Source: Schlegelella_A sp036496385 | GTDB taxonomy: Bacteria; Pseudomonadota; Gammaproteobacteria; Burkholderiales; Burkholderiaceae_C | Assembly (NCBI GenBank): GCA_036496385.1 | Contig: DASXLD010000086.1 | Coordinates: 1-64,000, forward strand | Reading direction: 5' to 3' | DNA: 64,000 bases | Shown: piece by piece, positions 25,727 to 33,700 of the stretch | Position numbering within the stretch: the stretch's first letter is position 1 | How the letters are laid out: the number at the start of each line of letters is the position of its first letter | Translations under genes and position numbers: made by a program | Notes under the pieces: generated by a model | What the model was told of the DNA's origin: nothing | The model's database searches: none | What the model saw: only the letters and a program-made list of their open reading frames with translations

Positions 25727-27969
25727 CCCTGCGCGTCGAGCCGTCCGCCGACGATCTCCCCGAGCGCCCGCGCGTCCTCCTCGTCGACGACGATGAGGTC
25801 GCCCTCCTGCTGACCTCGGTCGCGCTGCAGGACCAGGGCTTCGACGTCACCGAGGCATCGAGCGGCGAGCAGGCGATCCGCGTCCTCGCCGACTGGCTGC
25901 CCGACATCGTCGTCCTCGACGCCGTCATGCCCGGGCTCGACGGCTTCGAGACCTGTCGCGAGCTGCGCTCGCTGCCGGGCTTCGAGTCGCTGCCGGTGCT
26001 GATGCTGACCGGCCTCGACGACGATGCCTCGATCACGCGCGCCTACGAGGCCGGCGCGACCGACTTCTTCGTCAAGTCGACCCAATGGAGCCTGCTGGCC
26101 GGGCGCCTCCGCTACCTGCTGCGGGCGTCGCGGACGCGGGTCGAGCTCGAGCGCAGCAAGTCGCGCCTCGCCCGCGCGCAGGACCTGGCGCGCATGGGCA
26201 GCTTCGACTGGCGGCGCGGCCAGAACGGCCCGGCGTTCTCGATCGAGGGCCTGCGCGTGTTCGGTCTCGGCGTCGGCGACCAGCCGGCGTTTCGCGCCCT
26301 GCTGCGGATGATTCCCGAGGACGAGCGCAAGGCCTTCCTCGAGCTGACGCACAGCGCGATGGACCGCAGCACCGTCCTCGCGACCGACGTCCATGCGCGC
26401 CTCGTCGACGGCCGCCAGCGCATCGTCCACATCGAGGCCGAGCCCGAGTTCAACGAGCACGGCAACCTGGTCGGCTACACCGGCATCGTCCAGGACGTCA
26501 CCGACCGCCGTCTCGCCGAGGACCGCATCCGCCATCTCGCGAACTTCGACACGCTGACCGGCTTGCCGAACCGTCGCCAGCTGATCTGGCGCGCCGAGCG
26601 CGCGCTCGAGCAAGGCCGTCGGCTCGGCCACGAGGTCGCGCTGCTGCTGATCGACCTCGACCGCTTCAAGGTGATCAACGACACCCTCGGCCACGGTGCC
26701 GGCGACGACCTGCTGATCGAGGTCTCGCGGCGCCTGCGCTCGTGCGTGCGCCACTCCGATCAGGTCCTCGAGACCTCGCTCGAGACCGTCGGCCTGCGCT
26801 CGCACCGGACGCTCGAGGCGGTCGGCCGGCTTGGCGGCGACGAGTTCGTCGCCCTGCTGCCCGAGGTCACCGACGAGGAAGACGCCGAGCGCGTCGCCAG
26901 CCGCATCCTCGAGGTGATGCGCAAGCCGATCATGATCGGCCTGCAGGAGTGCTTCGTCACCGCGAGCGTCGGCATCGCCATCTTCCCCCGCGACGGTGCG
27001 AGCGTCGCCGACCTGCTGCGCAACTCCGACATCGCGATGTACTCGGTCAAGTCGGCCGGGCGCAACTCGGCGTCGCTGTACCGGCCGAACCTCGCCGGCA
27101 AGGGGCGCGAGAAGCTCGAGCTCGAGAGCGCGCTGCACAAGGCGATCGAGCGCAACGAACTGGTGCTGCACTACCAGCCGAAGATCGACGTTCGCGGCGC
27201 GCGCATGATCGGCGCCGAGGCACTGATGCGCTGGCGGCGTCACGGCCAGCTGGTCGCGCCGGGCGACTTCATCCCGCTCGCCGAGGAGACCGGCCTGATC
27301 ATCCCGCTCAGCGAATGGGCGATCCGCGAGACCGCGCGCCAGGCACGCGTCTGGCAGGACAACTTCGGCTTCGCCGACTCGATCGCGGTCAACCTGCCGA
27401 GCCGGCTGTTCGAGCGCACCGACCTCGTCGAGTACATCCACAACGCGGTCACGACCTACGGCGTGCCGCACCACGCGATCGAGCTCGAGATCACCGAGAC
27501 GGGCCTGATGAAGGACCTGCAGAACGTGATCCCGTCGCTGCACCGGCTGAACGAGATCGGGGTCGAGATCTCGATCGACGACTTCGGCACCGGCTACTCG
27601 TCGCTCGCGTATCTCACGACGCTGCCGATCAGCGAGCTGAAGATCGACCGCAGCTTCGTCCGCGACCTCGGCATGACGCCGCAGAGCTCGGCGGTCGTCA
27701 CGGCGATCATCGCGCTCGCGCGCTCGCTCGGCCTGCGCGTGATCGCCGAAGGAGTCGAGAACCTGCGCCAGATGGAGGTCCTGCATCGCCTCGGCTGCGG
27801 GATCATGCAGGGCTTTCTCTTCAGCAAGCCGCAGCCGCCCGAAGACATCGAGCGCTGGCTCGAGCAGACCGTGCTGCCGAAGAAGGCACCGTGGATCGGC
27901 CAGGCATCGTCTGGCGACGCCGAGCCGCCGCGCGTGCGCGCGCGCGAGTCGCGCGGCAAGCTTCCCTGA
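25723..27969 (+). CDS. Response regulator with GGDEF and EAL domains
   Basis: A 748-residue regulator of c-di-GMP. The receiver (residues ~15-135) has VDDDEV and the phosphoacceptor Asp in DIVVLDAVMPGLDG. A PAS-like segment (~150-265) ends in GYTGIVQDVTDRRLAEDRI. The GGDEF domain has GGDEF at 371-375, and the EAL domain has EALMRWR and DDFGTGYSSLAYL. Both catalytic motifs look intact. A ~19-residue insert separates the RHSD I-site (343-346) from GGDEF, whereas the usual gap is five residues. It is coupled to the HPt gene. Which activity dominates cannot be told from sequence. Confidence 0.93.
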   Translation: MTLRVEPSADDLPERPRVLLVDDDEVALLLTSVALQDQGFDVTEASSGEQAIRVLADWLPDIVVLDAVMPGLDGFETCRELRSLPGFESLPVLMLTGLDDDASITRAYEAGATDFFVKSTQWSLLAGRLRYLLRASRTRVELERSKSRLARAQDLARMGSFDWRRGQNGPAFSIEGLRVFGLGVGDQPAFRALLRMIPEDERKAFLELTHSAMDRSTVLATDVHARLVDGRQRIVHIEAEPEFNEHGNLVGYTGIVQDVTDRRLAEDRIRHLANFDTLTGLPNRRQLIWRAERALEQGRRLGHEVALLLIDLDRFKVINDTLGHGAGDDLLIEVSRRLRSCVRHSDQVLETSLETVGLRSHRTLEAVGRLGGDEFVALLPEVTDEEDAERVASRILEVMRKPIMIGLQECFVTASVGIAIFPRDGASVADLLRNSDIAMYSVKSAGRNSASLYRPNLAGKGREKLELESALHKAIERNELVLHYQPKIDVRGARMIGAEALMRWRRHGQLVAPGDFIPLAEETGLIIPLSEWAIRETARQARVWQDNFGFADSIAVNLPSRLFERTDLVEYIHNAVTTYGVPHHAIELEITETGLMKDLQNVIPSLHRLNEIGVEISIDDFGTGYSSLAYLTTLPISELKIDRSFVRDLGMTPQSSAVVTAIIALARSLGLRVIAEGVENLRQMEVLHRLGCGIMQGFLFSKPQPPEDIERWLEQTVLPKKAPWIGQASSGDAEPPRVRARESRGKLP

Positions 27970-27996
27970 GCCGGTCCTTCCCGGAGCCCAGCCGCC

Positions 27997-29682
27997 ATGA
28001 GCATGACGCGCCCTTCGCCTCTGGCCAAGGTCGAGCTGTCGACGGCGCAGATCGCCAAGGCCGCGCTTCGTCGCCTGGCGACCGAGCGCCTCGAACCGAC
28101 GCCGGAGAACTACGAGCGTGCCTACCGCCAGGAAGCGGGCGAGGCACCCGAATCGACCGAAGCGCTCGCCGTCCTGATCGAGCGGATCATCCGCGGCATC
28201 GAGCGGACCGGCCACAACTGGACCCCGGCGCGGCGCAAGGAAGGCATCCAGCGCGTCCTCGCCAGCGGCCGCGGCGACGCGAAGAAACTCCAGCACCGCC
28301 TGTCGCAACTCGTCAACAGCTGGGAAGGCGACACGGCGGCGACGCCGGTCGCGGTCGCGTCGGCACCGGAGGCCGCGAGCCGGCCGGCGCCGCTCGACGG
28401 CCTTGCATCGGCAGCGAACGGCGCGCCGCTGCCAGTGAACGCCGCGTCGCCGGCGGCGAACGATCCGGCGACACCGATGAGTGCGCCGTCGACAGCGGCA
28501 TGGGAGCGCGTCGCCCGCGCCCTCGGCCAGGGCCTGCAGCAGGCGCTGCCCGCCCACGACGGCGCCAACCAGGAGCTCGCGCGCGAGCTCGCGAGCCTGA
28601 TCGAGCGCATGCAAGACGACGCGACGGTGTCGCTCGCCGACGACACCGACGCGCTCGTGCGCAAGGTCGAGCGCGTCCTGCAGCACCGTCACCACCTGTT
28701 CGATCAGCTCGGCAAGCTCTGCCACGAGCTGACCTCGAGCCTGACCGACATCGCCGAGGACGGCAGCTGGGTCAAGGGCCAGTGCGATGCGATGCGGCTG
28801 AAGATCGAGGAAGGACTGAGCGCGCGCGGGGTTCGCGCCGTCAGCGACATGCTCCACCACGCGCGCAGGCGCCAGGGCGAGGTCCGCGGCGAGCGCGAGA
28901 AGGCGCGCGATGCGCTGAAGTCGCTGATCACGCAGATGCTCGCCGAGCTCGACGAGCTGGGCTCGAAGACCGGCAACTTCCATGAGAGCGTCGGCCGCTA
29001 CGCCGAGGTCATCGAGCAGTCGGATTCGCTCGAGAGCCTGACCGGGGTCGTGCGCGAAATGGTCGCCGAGAGCCGGGCCGTGCAGACGCTCGTCCAGCAG
29101 ACCCAGGAGCGCTTGCAGGAAGAGCACAGCAAGGCGACCGACCTGACGCAGCGCGTCGTCGAGCTCGAAGACGAGATGAAGCGCCTCTCCGACGAGGTCT
29201 CGACCGACCAGCTGACGCAGATTGCCAACCGGCGCGGCCTGATGCAGGCGTTCGAGATCGAGCGCGCCCGCCTCGAGCGAAGCGGCGGCGAGCTCTCGAT
29301 CGGCCTGCTCGACATCGACAACTTCAAGCGCCTCAACGACGAGCTCGGCCACAGCGCCGGCGACGAGGCGCTGAAGTCGCTCGCCTCGGTCGTCAGCAAG
29401 ACGCTCAGGCCGACCGATCGCGTCGCTCGCTACGGCGGCGAGGAGTTCGTGGTCCTCCTGCCGCAGACTCCGCCGAGCGAGGGCGAACAGGTGCTGACGC
29501 GGCTGCAACGGTCGCTCACCGGCGGCCTCTTCATGCACAAGGAGAAGCAGATCTTCGTCACCTTCTCGGCCGGCGTCACCGACTACCGGCTCACGGAGCG
29601 GATCGAGGATTCGCTCGAGCGCGCCGACCAGGCGCTCTACGAAGCCAAGCGGACCGGGAAGAACCGGACCTGCATCGGCTGA
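27997..29682 (+). CDS. Diguanylate cyclase with helical N-terminal domain
   Basis: A 561-residue protein. A long N-terminal helical region (~1-380), containing an Ala/Pro-rich linker around 110-165, leads to a C-terminal GGDEF domain with YGGEEF near residue 480 and a canonical I-site RPTD just before it. STDQLTQIANRRGLMQAF marks the domain start. It makes c-di-GMP from two GTP and should be product-inhibited. It follows the receiver-GGDEF-EAL gene by 27 bp and is probably co-transcribed. The N-terminal segment NYERAYRQEAGE is shared with other Burkholderiales cyclases, as far as I recall. Confidence 0.92.
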   Translation: MSMTRPSPLAKVELSTAQIAKAALRRLATERLEPTPENYERAYRQEAGEAPESTEALAVLIERIIRGIERTGHNWTPARRKEGIQRVLASGRGDAKKLQHRLSQLVNSWEGDTAATPVAVASAPEAASRPAPLDGLASAANGAPLPVNAASPAANDPATPMSAPSTAAWERVARALGQGLQQALPAHDGANQELARELASLIERMQDDATVSLADDTDALVRKVERVLQHRHHLFDQLGKLCHELTSSLTDIAEDGSWVKGQCDAMRLKIEEGLSARGVRAVSDMLHHARRRQGEVRGEREKARDALKSLITQMLAELDELGSKTGNFHESVGRYAEVIEQSDSLESLTGVVREMVAESRAVQTLVQQTQERLQEEHSKATDLTQRVVELEDEMKRLSDEVSTDQLTQIANRRGLMQAFEIERARLERSGGELSIGLLDIDNFKRLNDELGHSAGDEALKSLASVVSKTLRPTDRVARYGGEEFVVLLPQTPPSEGEQVLTRLQRSLTGGLFMHKEKQIFVTFSAGVTDYRLTERIEDSLERADQALYEAKRTGKNRTCIG

Positions 29683-29700
29683 GCGGGTCGTCCCCGCGGC

Positions 29701-29970
29701 TCAGCCGGCATCGCCGGCGCCACCGGGCTCGCTCAGAAGCCTGAGCGCGCGATCGACGTCGCGCTCGAACGCGCCGACGGTCGCCTCAGGTGCCGTCGAT
29801 GTCATCAACGCGGCACGGTATGCCGCCGACTCGCTCGCATAGAAGGCCTGCACGACGATACGGGCGTCGTTGGTCAGCGCCTCGGTGAGCGAATTGACGA
29901 AGCACTCCATCGCCAGCATCGAGCCCTTCAGCTCGTCGATCTGCTGCGCGAGCGGCGCGGTGTTGTCCAT
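29701..29970 (-). CDS. Small hypothetical protein
   Basis: An 89-residue, mostly helical protein starting MDNTAPLAQQIDELKGSMLA. The minus strand has GAGGAGAATCCG before the ATG, a strong ribosome site that makes this start likely. No family recognised. It is convergent with the diguanylate cyclase gene and is the last chromosomal gene before the island's left boundary. Confidence 0.6.
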   Translation of the reverse strand: MDNTAPLAQQIDELKGSMLAMECFVNSLTEALTNDARIVVQAFYASESAAYRAALMTSTAPEATVGAFERDVDRALRLLSEPGGAGDAG

Positions 29971-30323
29971 CGGATTCTCCTCGTCGTCGTTCCATGGCCG
30001 GAGCATCTTCGCTGGCGGCGATGCTGTCAGTCTAAGTCCGGGGCCGATAGCGAGCGGCGTGGCAGCGACGAAGGGCGCCGTGCGATGGTCGGGCCGAGCG
30101 GCAATCGCCACCGACGCGAGGAGTTGGCGGAGACGGTGTCCTCCGAATCGCTAGGATTGGCGCGGGTTGACGAGCATGGGACGTGAGAACCCATCATCGT
30201 CCCCACCTTCCACAGTGGCATCTTCATCGCCCCCCCGCACGAGTGCCCCCTCGGGCGGCGCGTTCGAGCGATGGTCAACGGACGCGCACCAGGCAGACAC
30301 TGCCGGCACGCAAGGAGATGCCA
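29971..30323. other. Intergenic region containing the island's left end
   Basis: No convincing gene. It contains the 14-bp copy of the tRNA-Ser end at 30125-30138. The chromosome side (29971-30124) presumably holds the promoter of the small gene at 29970; the island side (30139-30323) holds nothing recognisable until the ribosome site AAGGAG at 30312-30317. Confidence 0.6.
30125..30138. repeat. Putative attL: copy of the tRNA-Ser 3' end
   Basis: TGGCGGAGACGGTG is identical to 40708-40721, which is the complement of the last 14 bases of tRNA-Ser (CCA included). Sequence beyond the 14 bp diverges. Together with the integrase next to the tRNA this fits the distal attachment site of an element integrated into the tRNA 3' end. 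Confidence 0.75.
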
Positions 30324-30515
30324 ATGGAGACGGTTCTGGATCCCGCGATGCTCGAAGCATCGGACCTAACGGCCAAGCAGCTTGAAGAAGCCACCAACAT
30401 CGTGGAAGCCGAGTTCGGCGCGGACCCGGGAGGGCGCAACGATGCCCTGATCGCCGCCGTGCTGTCGACGCTCGCGCGGAACTACGGCATGGGGCTTGCC
30501 TTAGCTGGACGCTAA
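30324..30515 (+). CDS. Small hypothetical protein at the island edge
   Basis: A 63-residue protein starting METVLDPAMLEASDLTAKQL. AAGGAG lies 6 bp before this ATG and decides the start; another ATG six bases upstream is too close to the ribosome site. It is acidic and helical with no recognised domain. The next small gene follows 20 bp later with its own AGGAGG site, so the two probably form an operon. Confidence 0.55.
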   Translation: METVLDPAMLEASDLTAKQLEEATNIVEAEFGADPGGRNDALIAAVLSTLARNYGMGLALAGR

Positions 30516-30535
30516 GAGAACTTCAGGAGGCAGTT

Positions 30536-30754
30536 ATGGCGACGAGCAAGGCACCGGCGAAGCGAGAGCAGCTCATTGCGCCCAATAGCGACAAACGCTC
30601 CATCCGGCGCGACGAGAAGGGCCGCATCAAAGAGTCTGACGACGTCGGCCGATCATTGGCGGCGGATGTACTTGGCGGCGCCGAGCCACGATTCCGAGAA
30701 GGCCAGCGAGCATCAAAGCATAGGTCTCCGGCTCGGGAGCGGGACCGAGAATAG
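30536..30754 (+). CDS. Small basic conserved protein, 3' end apparently truncated
   Basis: A 72-residue frame preceded by AGGAGG. Its first 40 residues (REQLIAPNSDKRSIRRDEKG, RIKESDDVGRSLAAD) match, from memory, a widespread small protein family in which LSAD is followed by a basic Lys/Arg and Gly/Asp-rich tail. Here the frame after LAAD runs into the complement of the convergent PEP-CTERM gene, giving an unrelated tail. It is probably a broken copy, cut near position 30664. Confidence 0.55.
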   Translation: MATSKAPAKREQLIAPNSDKRSIRRDEKGRIKESDDVGRSLAADVLGGAEPRFREGQRASKHRSPARERDRE

Positions 30755-31223
30755 GCAAGACCGTCCCCGAGGCAATGATCCGGTCCTCATGAAACTCCTG
30801 TCTGGTGTAGCCGGCATCCAACCCACTGAAACGGAGAGTCTCGTCACCGCCGTTGGCAACCGCGAAGAAGTCGATTGAAGAGATTTCCCCGTCCGCGATC
30901 GTCACTGTGATCGGACCCCATGTCCATCCATTCGAATCAGATGCCGTCTTGATATTGGCAAGACTCGAAAAGAACGTAACGTCGGCTCCCGTATAGACAC
31001 CATCCGCACTTCCGCTGGTCACGACCTCGCCAGCCCCGATCCATGCGACGGTGTAGTCCTCCGCACAAGCGGGATAGGAGGGATCCCCGAAGAAGCAATT
31101 TGGCCGGATGGCGAGATTCGGAAATCCGGTGCCAGAACCAGTGAAGTCAAATGCGAACGTTGAGTCGGCGTGCGCACTTGCGGAGCACAGAAGGGCAATG
31201 CCGAAAAGGAATGACCGCAGCAT
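30627..31223 (-). CDS. PEP-CTERM sorting domain protein
   Basis: A 198-residue secreted protein: signal peptide LRSFLFGIALLCSASAHA, a body with paired cysteines (PNCFFGDPSYPACAEDY), and the C-terminal tag APEPETYALMLAGLLGIVAR followed by Arg residues. The frame continues about 15 residues past the Arg cluster, through DNA that on the other strand encodes the small basic protein. This overlap marks a junction. It would be exosortase-processed. It lies 9 bp after a second PEP-CTERM gene on the same strand. Confidence 0.85.
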   Translation of the reverse strand: MLRSFLFGIALLCSASAHADSTFAFDFTGSGTGFPNLAIRPNCFFGDPSYPACAEDYTVAWIGAGEVVTSGSADGVYTGADVTFFSSLANIKTASDSNGWTWGPITVTIADGEISSIDFFAVANGGDETLRFSGLDAGYTRQEFHEDRIIASGTVLPILGPAPEPETYALMLAGLLGIVARRRQVHPPPMIGRRRQTL

Positions 31224-31232
31224 CGAATTTCC

Positions 31233-31859
31233 TTAAGAAGGGAGAAGGGCCGGAACCCCAGTCTTACGAGCAGTGGGCTGGCGATGCCGCGATACGAGGA
31301 TCGCCAGCCCGGCGAGGACAATCATCCAACTCTCTGGCTCGGGGACTGCGCTTACGGCAACGCCGATATCGCCGTCGTGTACAGCCCAGGCGTAGAGCAG
31401 CTGCCCCTTATCTCCGTAGCCTTCGTCGGGGATGTCGCCGAGAAACTTGTCGACCGCTCCGAGGTCGTTCGCGACGTTCGTCCAGTAGTCGCCGAACCTT
31501 GCGCCGTTGAACAAAGGCGATCCGAAGCCGACATCCGACCCGGGCAAGCGCGCGTCGATGACGTCGAACTCGATCTTGGTGGCGGTCTGCCACTCAAGGA
31601 AGATCGAGCCGATCTCCACCGGCGCAGAAAGGCGCCAATCGTCGTAGGGTCCGATCGACAGACTCGCGGCCCAGGATGTCTGATAGTCCCACGTCTGCAG
31701 GCCGGTGACGGCGATGTCGCGCAGCCACGTTATGTTTCTCGTCGAGTCGTAGACGCCCTCGAATCCGGGCAGGCTCGGATCCAGGTCACGGGGCTGGAGC
31801 GAAGCCTGGGCCGAACTCGCGCATAGCAACGCCGCGAGCAGTGCAAATCCCTTGCGCAT
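31233..31859 (-). CDS. PEP-CTERM sorting domain protein
   Basis: A 208-residue secreted protein with signal peptide GFALLAALLCASSAQA, a domain starting VYDSTRNITWLRDIAVTGLQ with WDYQTSWAASLSIGPYDDWR as in DUF1566-like surface proteins, and a C-terminal AVPEPESWMIVLAGLAILVS then RHR. The domain resembles lectin-like extracellular modules; its function is unknown. It is first of a two-gene operon with the gene at 30627-31223 and divergent from the PEP-CTERM gene at 32104. Confidence 0.85.
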   Translation of the reverse strand: MRKGFALLAALLCASSAQASLQPRDLDPSLPGFEGVYDSTRNITWLRDIAVTGLQTWDYQTSWAASLSIGPYDDWRLSAPVEIGSIFLEWQTATKIEFDVIDARLPGSDVGFGSPLFNGARFGDYWTNVANDLGAVDKFLGDIPDEGYGDKGQLLYAWAVHDGDIGVAVSAVPEPESWMIVLAGLAILVSRHRQPTARKTGVPALLPS

Positions 31860-32103
31860 CGGTTTCTCCTATCCGAGACAAACAGCGTATGCCTCAGGCT
31901 TCTCGAAAGGCCCCCCGCGAATAAGGTGTCTGCGCGCTCGAAGTCGAGACACTCGCTACAAACTCACGGCCACGACTGCATCTTCAAGACAGTCGATGGC
32001 GACCTGACCCAAGTACGTCTCGGCGGTGCATGATGAGCCACGGCAGACGTATCGGTCGCCTCCGAGTCACGCCGCTGTGATATCGACCAAATGAGGAGAG
32101 AGT

Positions 32104-32838
32104 ATGAGCATCATTCCGAAGCTGACAGCGCTCGCAGTGCTCCTCGCAGCAGCGGGCGGCGCATCCGCGCAAGTCGTCACGTTGGACGCGCCAACGTTCT
32201 CGGTGACGTTCAACCCGAACGACGGGATCAACCTCGGTCCCTTCTACCCGCCCGGTCTCACGCTCGTCGGCGACTCGTTGCATTGGCTTGGCGCAGGCGG
32301 GTCGGCTTGGGTTCTCCCTGGTCAATCAATCGACGCCTTCAACTATGCGCCGCTGTTCGACTTCGAGCCTGCGAGCGGCTATCGAATCGTTGGCTACGAC
32401 TTTCTCTTTCAAGCGTCTTATGAAGGACCGATGCTTGTCGTGCAGCCGGGCGATTTGGTCGAGGACTTGGGACCGGTCGGCACCGTTTACACCGGCAATG
32501 GCAGGCTGCAAACAAGCATCGGGACCATCATCACCTTCAGCGGATCGCCGCAAAACGAAACAAAGACAGCCGCGCAACATCTGGACGGCGCTGGCTTCCC
32601 GGCGAACTTCATCATCCAGGCTACCGCGACCGGGATCGGCGAGCTCTGTTGGCGGGCCACCCCGGACGGGGCCTTCTGCGCGAATTGGGTCCTCGCCCCC
32701 GCGTCTACTCGCCTTGACTTCGTCGATATCACGCCGCTGGTCGTTGCCGTCCCCGAGCCCGAGACCTACGCGCTCATGCTGGCCGGCCTCTTCGGCGTCG
32801 TGGCTCGGCGGCACCATTTGAAAGCGACGAGAGCTTAG
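32104..32838 (+). CDS. PEP-CTERM sorting domain protein
   Basis: A 244-residue secreted protein: signal peptide LTALAVLLAAAGGASA, a beta-rich body with two cysteines (CWRATPDGAFC), and the C-terminal AVPEPETYALMLAGLFGVVA followed by RR. The tag is nearly the same as that of the gene at 30627-31223, suggesting common descent or recombination of tags. GAGGAGAGAGT precedes the ATG. About 244 bp separate it from the divergent PEP-CTERM pair; no known regulator site is seen there. Confidence 0.87.
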   Translation: MSIIPKLTALAVLLAAAGGASAQVVTLDAPTFSVTFNPNDGINLGPFYPPGLTLVGDSLHWLGAGGSAWVLPGQSIDAFNYAPLFDFEPASGYRIVGYDFLFQASYEGPMLVVQPGDLVEDLGPVGTVYTGNGRLQTSIGTIITFSGSPQNETKTAAQHLDGAGFPANFIIQATATGIGELCWRATPDGAFCANWVLAPASTRLDFVDITPLVVAVPEPETYALMLAGLFGVVARRHHLKATRA

Positions 32839-33110
32839 ATGTCTGTACGGGCCTAACAGGCCTCGCAGCGGGCCGAACCTACGTGAAGCATCCCGTCCGT
32901 TATGGACTCGCAGGCGACGCGCTTCGCCAATTCCAGACCCCGTCGCACGAGCCGCGCCGCCAAGCTGGAAGCCTTCGGCCTCCCGTCCGACGGCACGCGG
33001 ATCCTTGTCAGTCGCGTGCATATGCGCTCATGGCTGCAAGACGAGCTATCGGCTAGCTCTGCAGGGCTGCGATGGGGATCTTGTGAAATGGCGCCCGAGC
33101 CCCGGCACCG

Positions 33111-33407
33111 TCAACGTCGGCCTGGTCGACCTGGCATGCGGTAGTCCGTGGCGGCGTCCGCGGCGTCGCGCTTTAGCGCTGTACTGGTGTCGGGTCCAGG
33201 CTCGGGACCACCGAGTCCCCGCATCTCATGGCCAAGCCGAACCTCCGGCGGGTCGGCTCGACGCACGGGAGCGAAGTACATGGCCTTGCAGCCGACGCAC
33301 GCGACGAAGTCGGTCACGAGAGCGGGATGGGGCTTGCGTTGGACCACGATTCGTTCGAAGTTTTCGTAGCCGCAGGGGCACACCAACTCAAGCTCCGCTC
33401 CGTCCAT
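33111..33407 (-). CDS. Small zinc-ribbon protein under LexA control
   Basis: A 98-residue protein. Near the N-terminus CPCGYENFERI is followed by FVACVGCKAMYFAPV: a CxC...CxxC zinc-ribbon of about 30 residues. The C-terminal half is polar and probably disordered. No function is known to me. A perfect LexA box stands 8 nt upstream of the ATG, with no Shine-Dalgarno sequence between, an arrangement very like that of dinB in this window. It is the only gene in the island with a visible SOS signal. Confidence 0.65.
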   Translation of the reverse strand: MDGAELELVCPCGYENFERIVVQRKPHPALVTDFVACVGCKAMYFAPVRRADPPEVRLGHEMRGLGGPEPGPDTSTALKRDAADAATDYRMPGRPGRR

Positions 33408-33415
33408 GGAAAGAA

Positions 33416-33431
33416 CTGTACATACATACAG
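33416..33431 (-). promoter_or_regulatory. LexA (SOS) box of the zinc-ribbon gene
   Basis: CTGTACATACATACAG (plus strand) is an exact CTGT-N8-ACAG site, with CTGTA/TACAG arms. It ends 8 nt before the ATG at 33407. The host dinB box has the same geometry (7 nt), so the island gene probably answers to the host LexA. Confidence 0.85.
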
Positions 33432-33512
33432 CTACTGCGGCGATGGTTCTCGTCCTTTGATAGGGGCGAAGGTGGGTAGATGTCGAAATCGCCGCGCGCT
33501 CCATGGGTGAAA

Positions 33513-33535
33513 TTGGCGGAGAGTCCCTCCGCCAA
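33513..33535 (-). terminator. Perfect nine-base-pair hairpin, probable terminator
   Basis: Arms TTGGCGGAG and CTCCGCCAA enclose a five-base loop. On the minus strand the stem is followed by TTTCA, a short T-run. It lies downstream of the 59-codon frame at 33701-33880 and upstream of the LexA-box gene, so it would insulate the latter from read-through. Confidence 0.5.
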
Positions 33536-33700
33536 ACAACGGTGCGCGTGAGGATTCGATAGACGGGTGTCGGCCGGAAGCAGTCGCCCATGGCTTAGCC
33601 GACGGTGCCCGCCACGCAGACTTCCCGATCGCGCCAGTTCGTCAGAACCTACAGCTTCTCGCAACGTGCGCGCCGCGCGCACCCCTCGCGGGCGGTTGCG

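Noticed and set aside
25207..29538. A 1443-codon minus-strand frame
   Set aside because: It is the antisense shadow of the HPt, GGDEF-EAL and GGDEF genes, whose domains are clear on the plus strand.
30043..30050. GCCGATAG resembling a sigma-28 -10 element
   Set aside because: No TAAA stands 15 bp upstream and no suitable gene follows.
32843..32859. CTGT and ACAG arms resembling a third LexA box
   Set aside because: The spacer is nine bases, not eight, and the site lies just after a PEP-CTERM stop codon rather than before a gene.
32902..33144. Plus-strand frame of 80 codons between the third PEP-CTERM gene and the zinc-ribbon gene
   Set aside because: No ribosome site and an Arg/Ser-rich low-information sequence; it overlaps the 3' end of the zinc-ribbon gene on the other strand.
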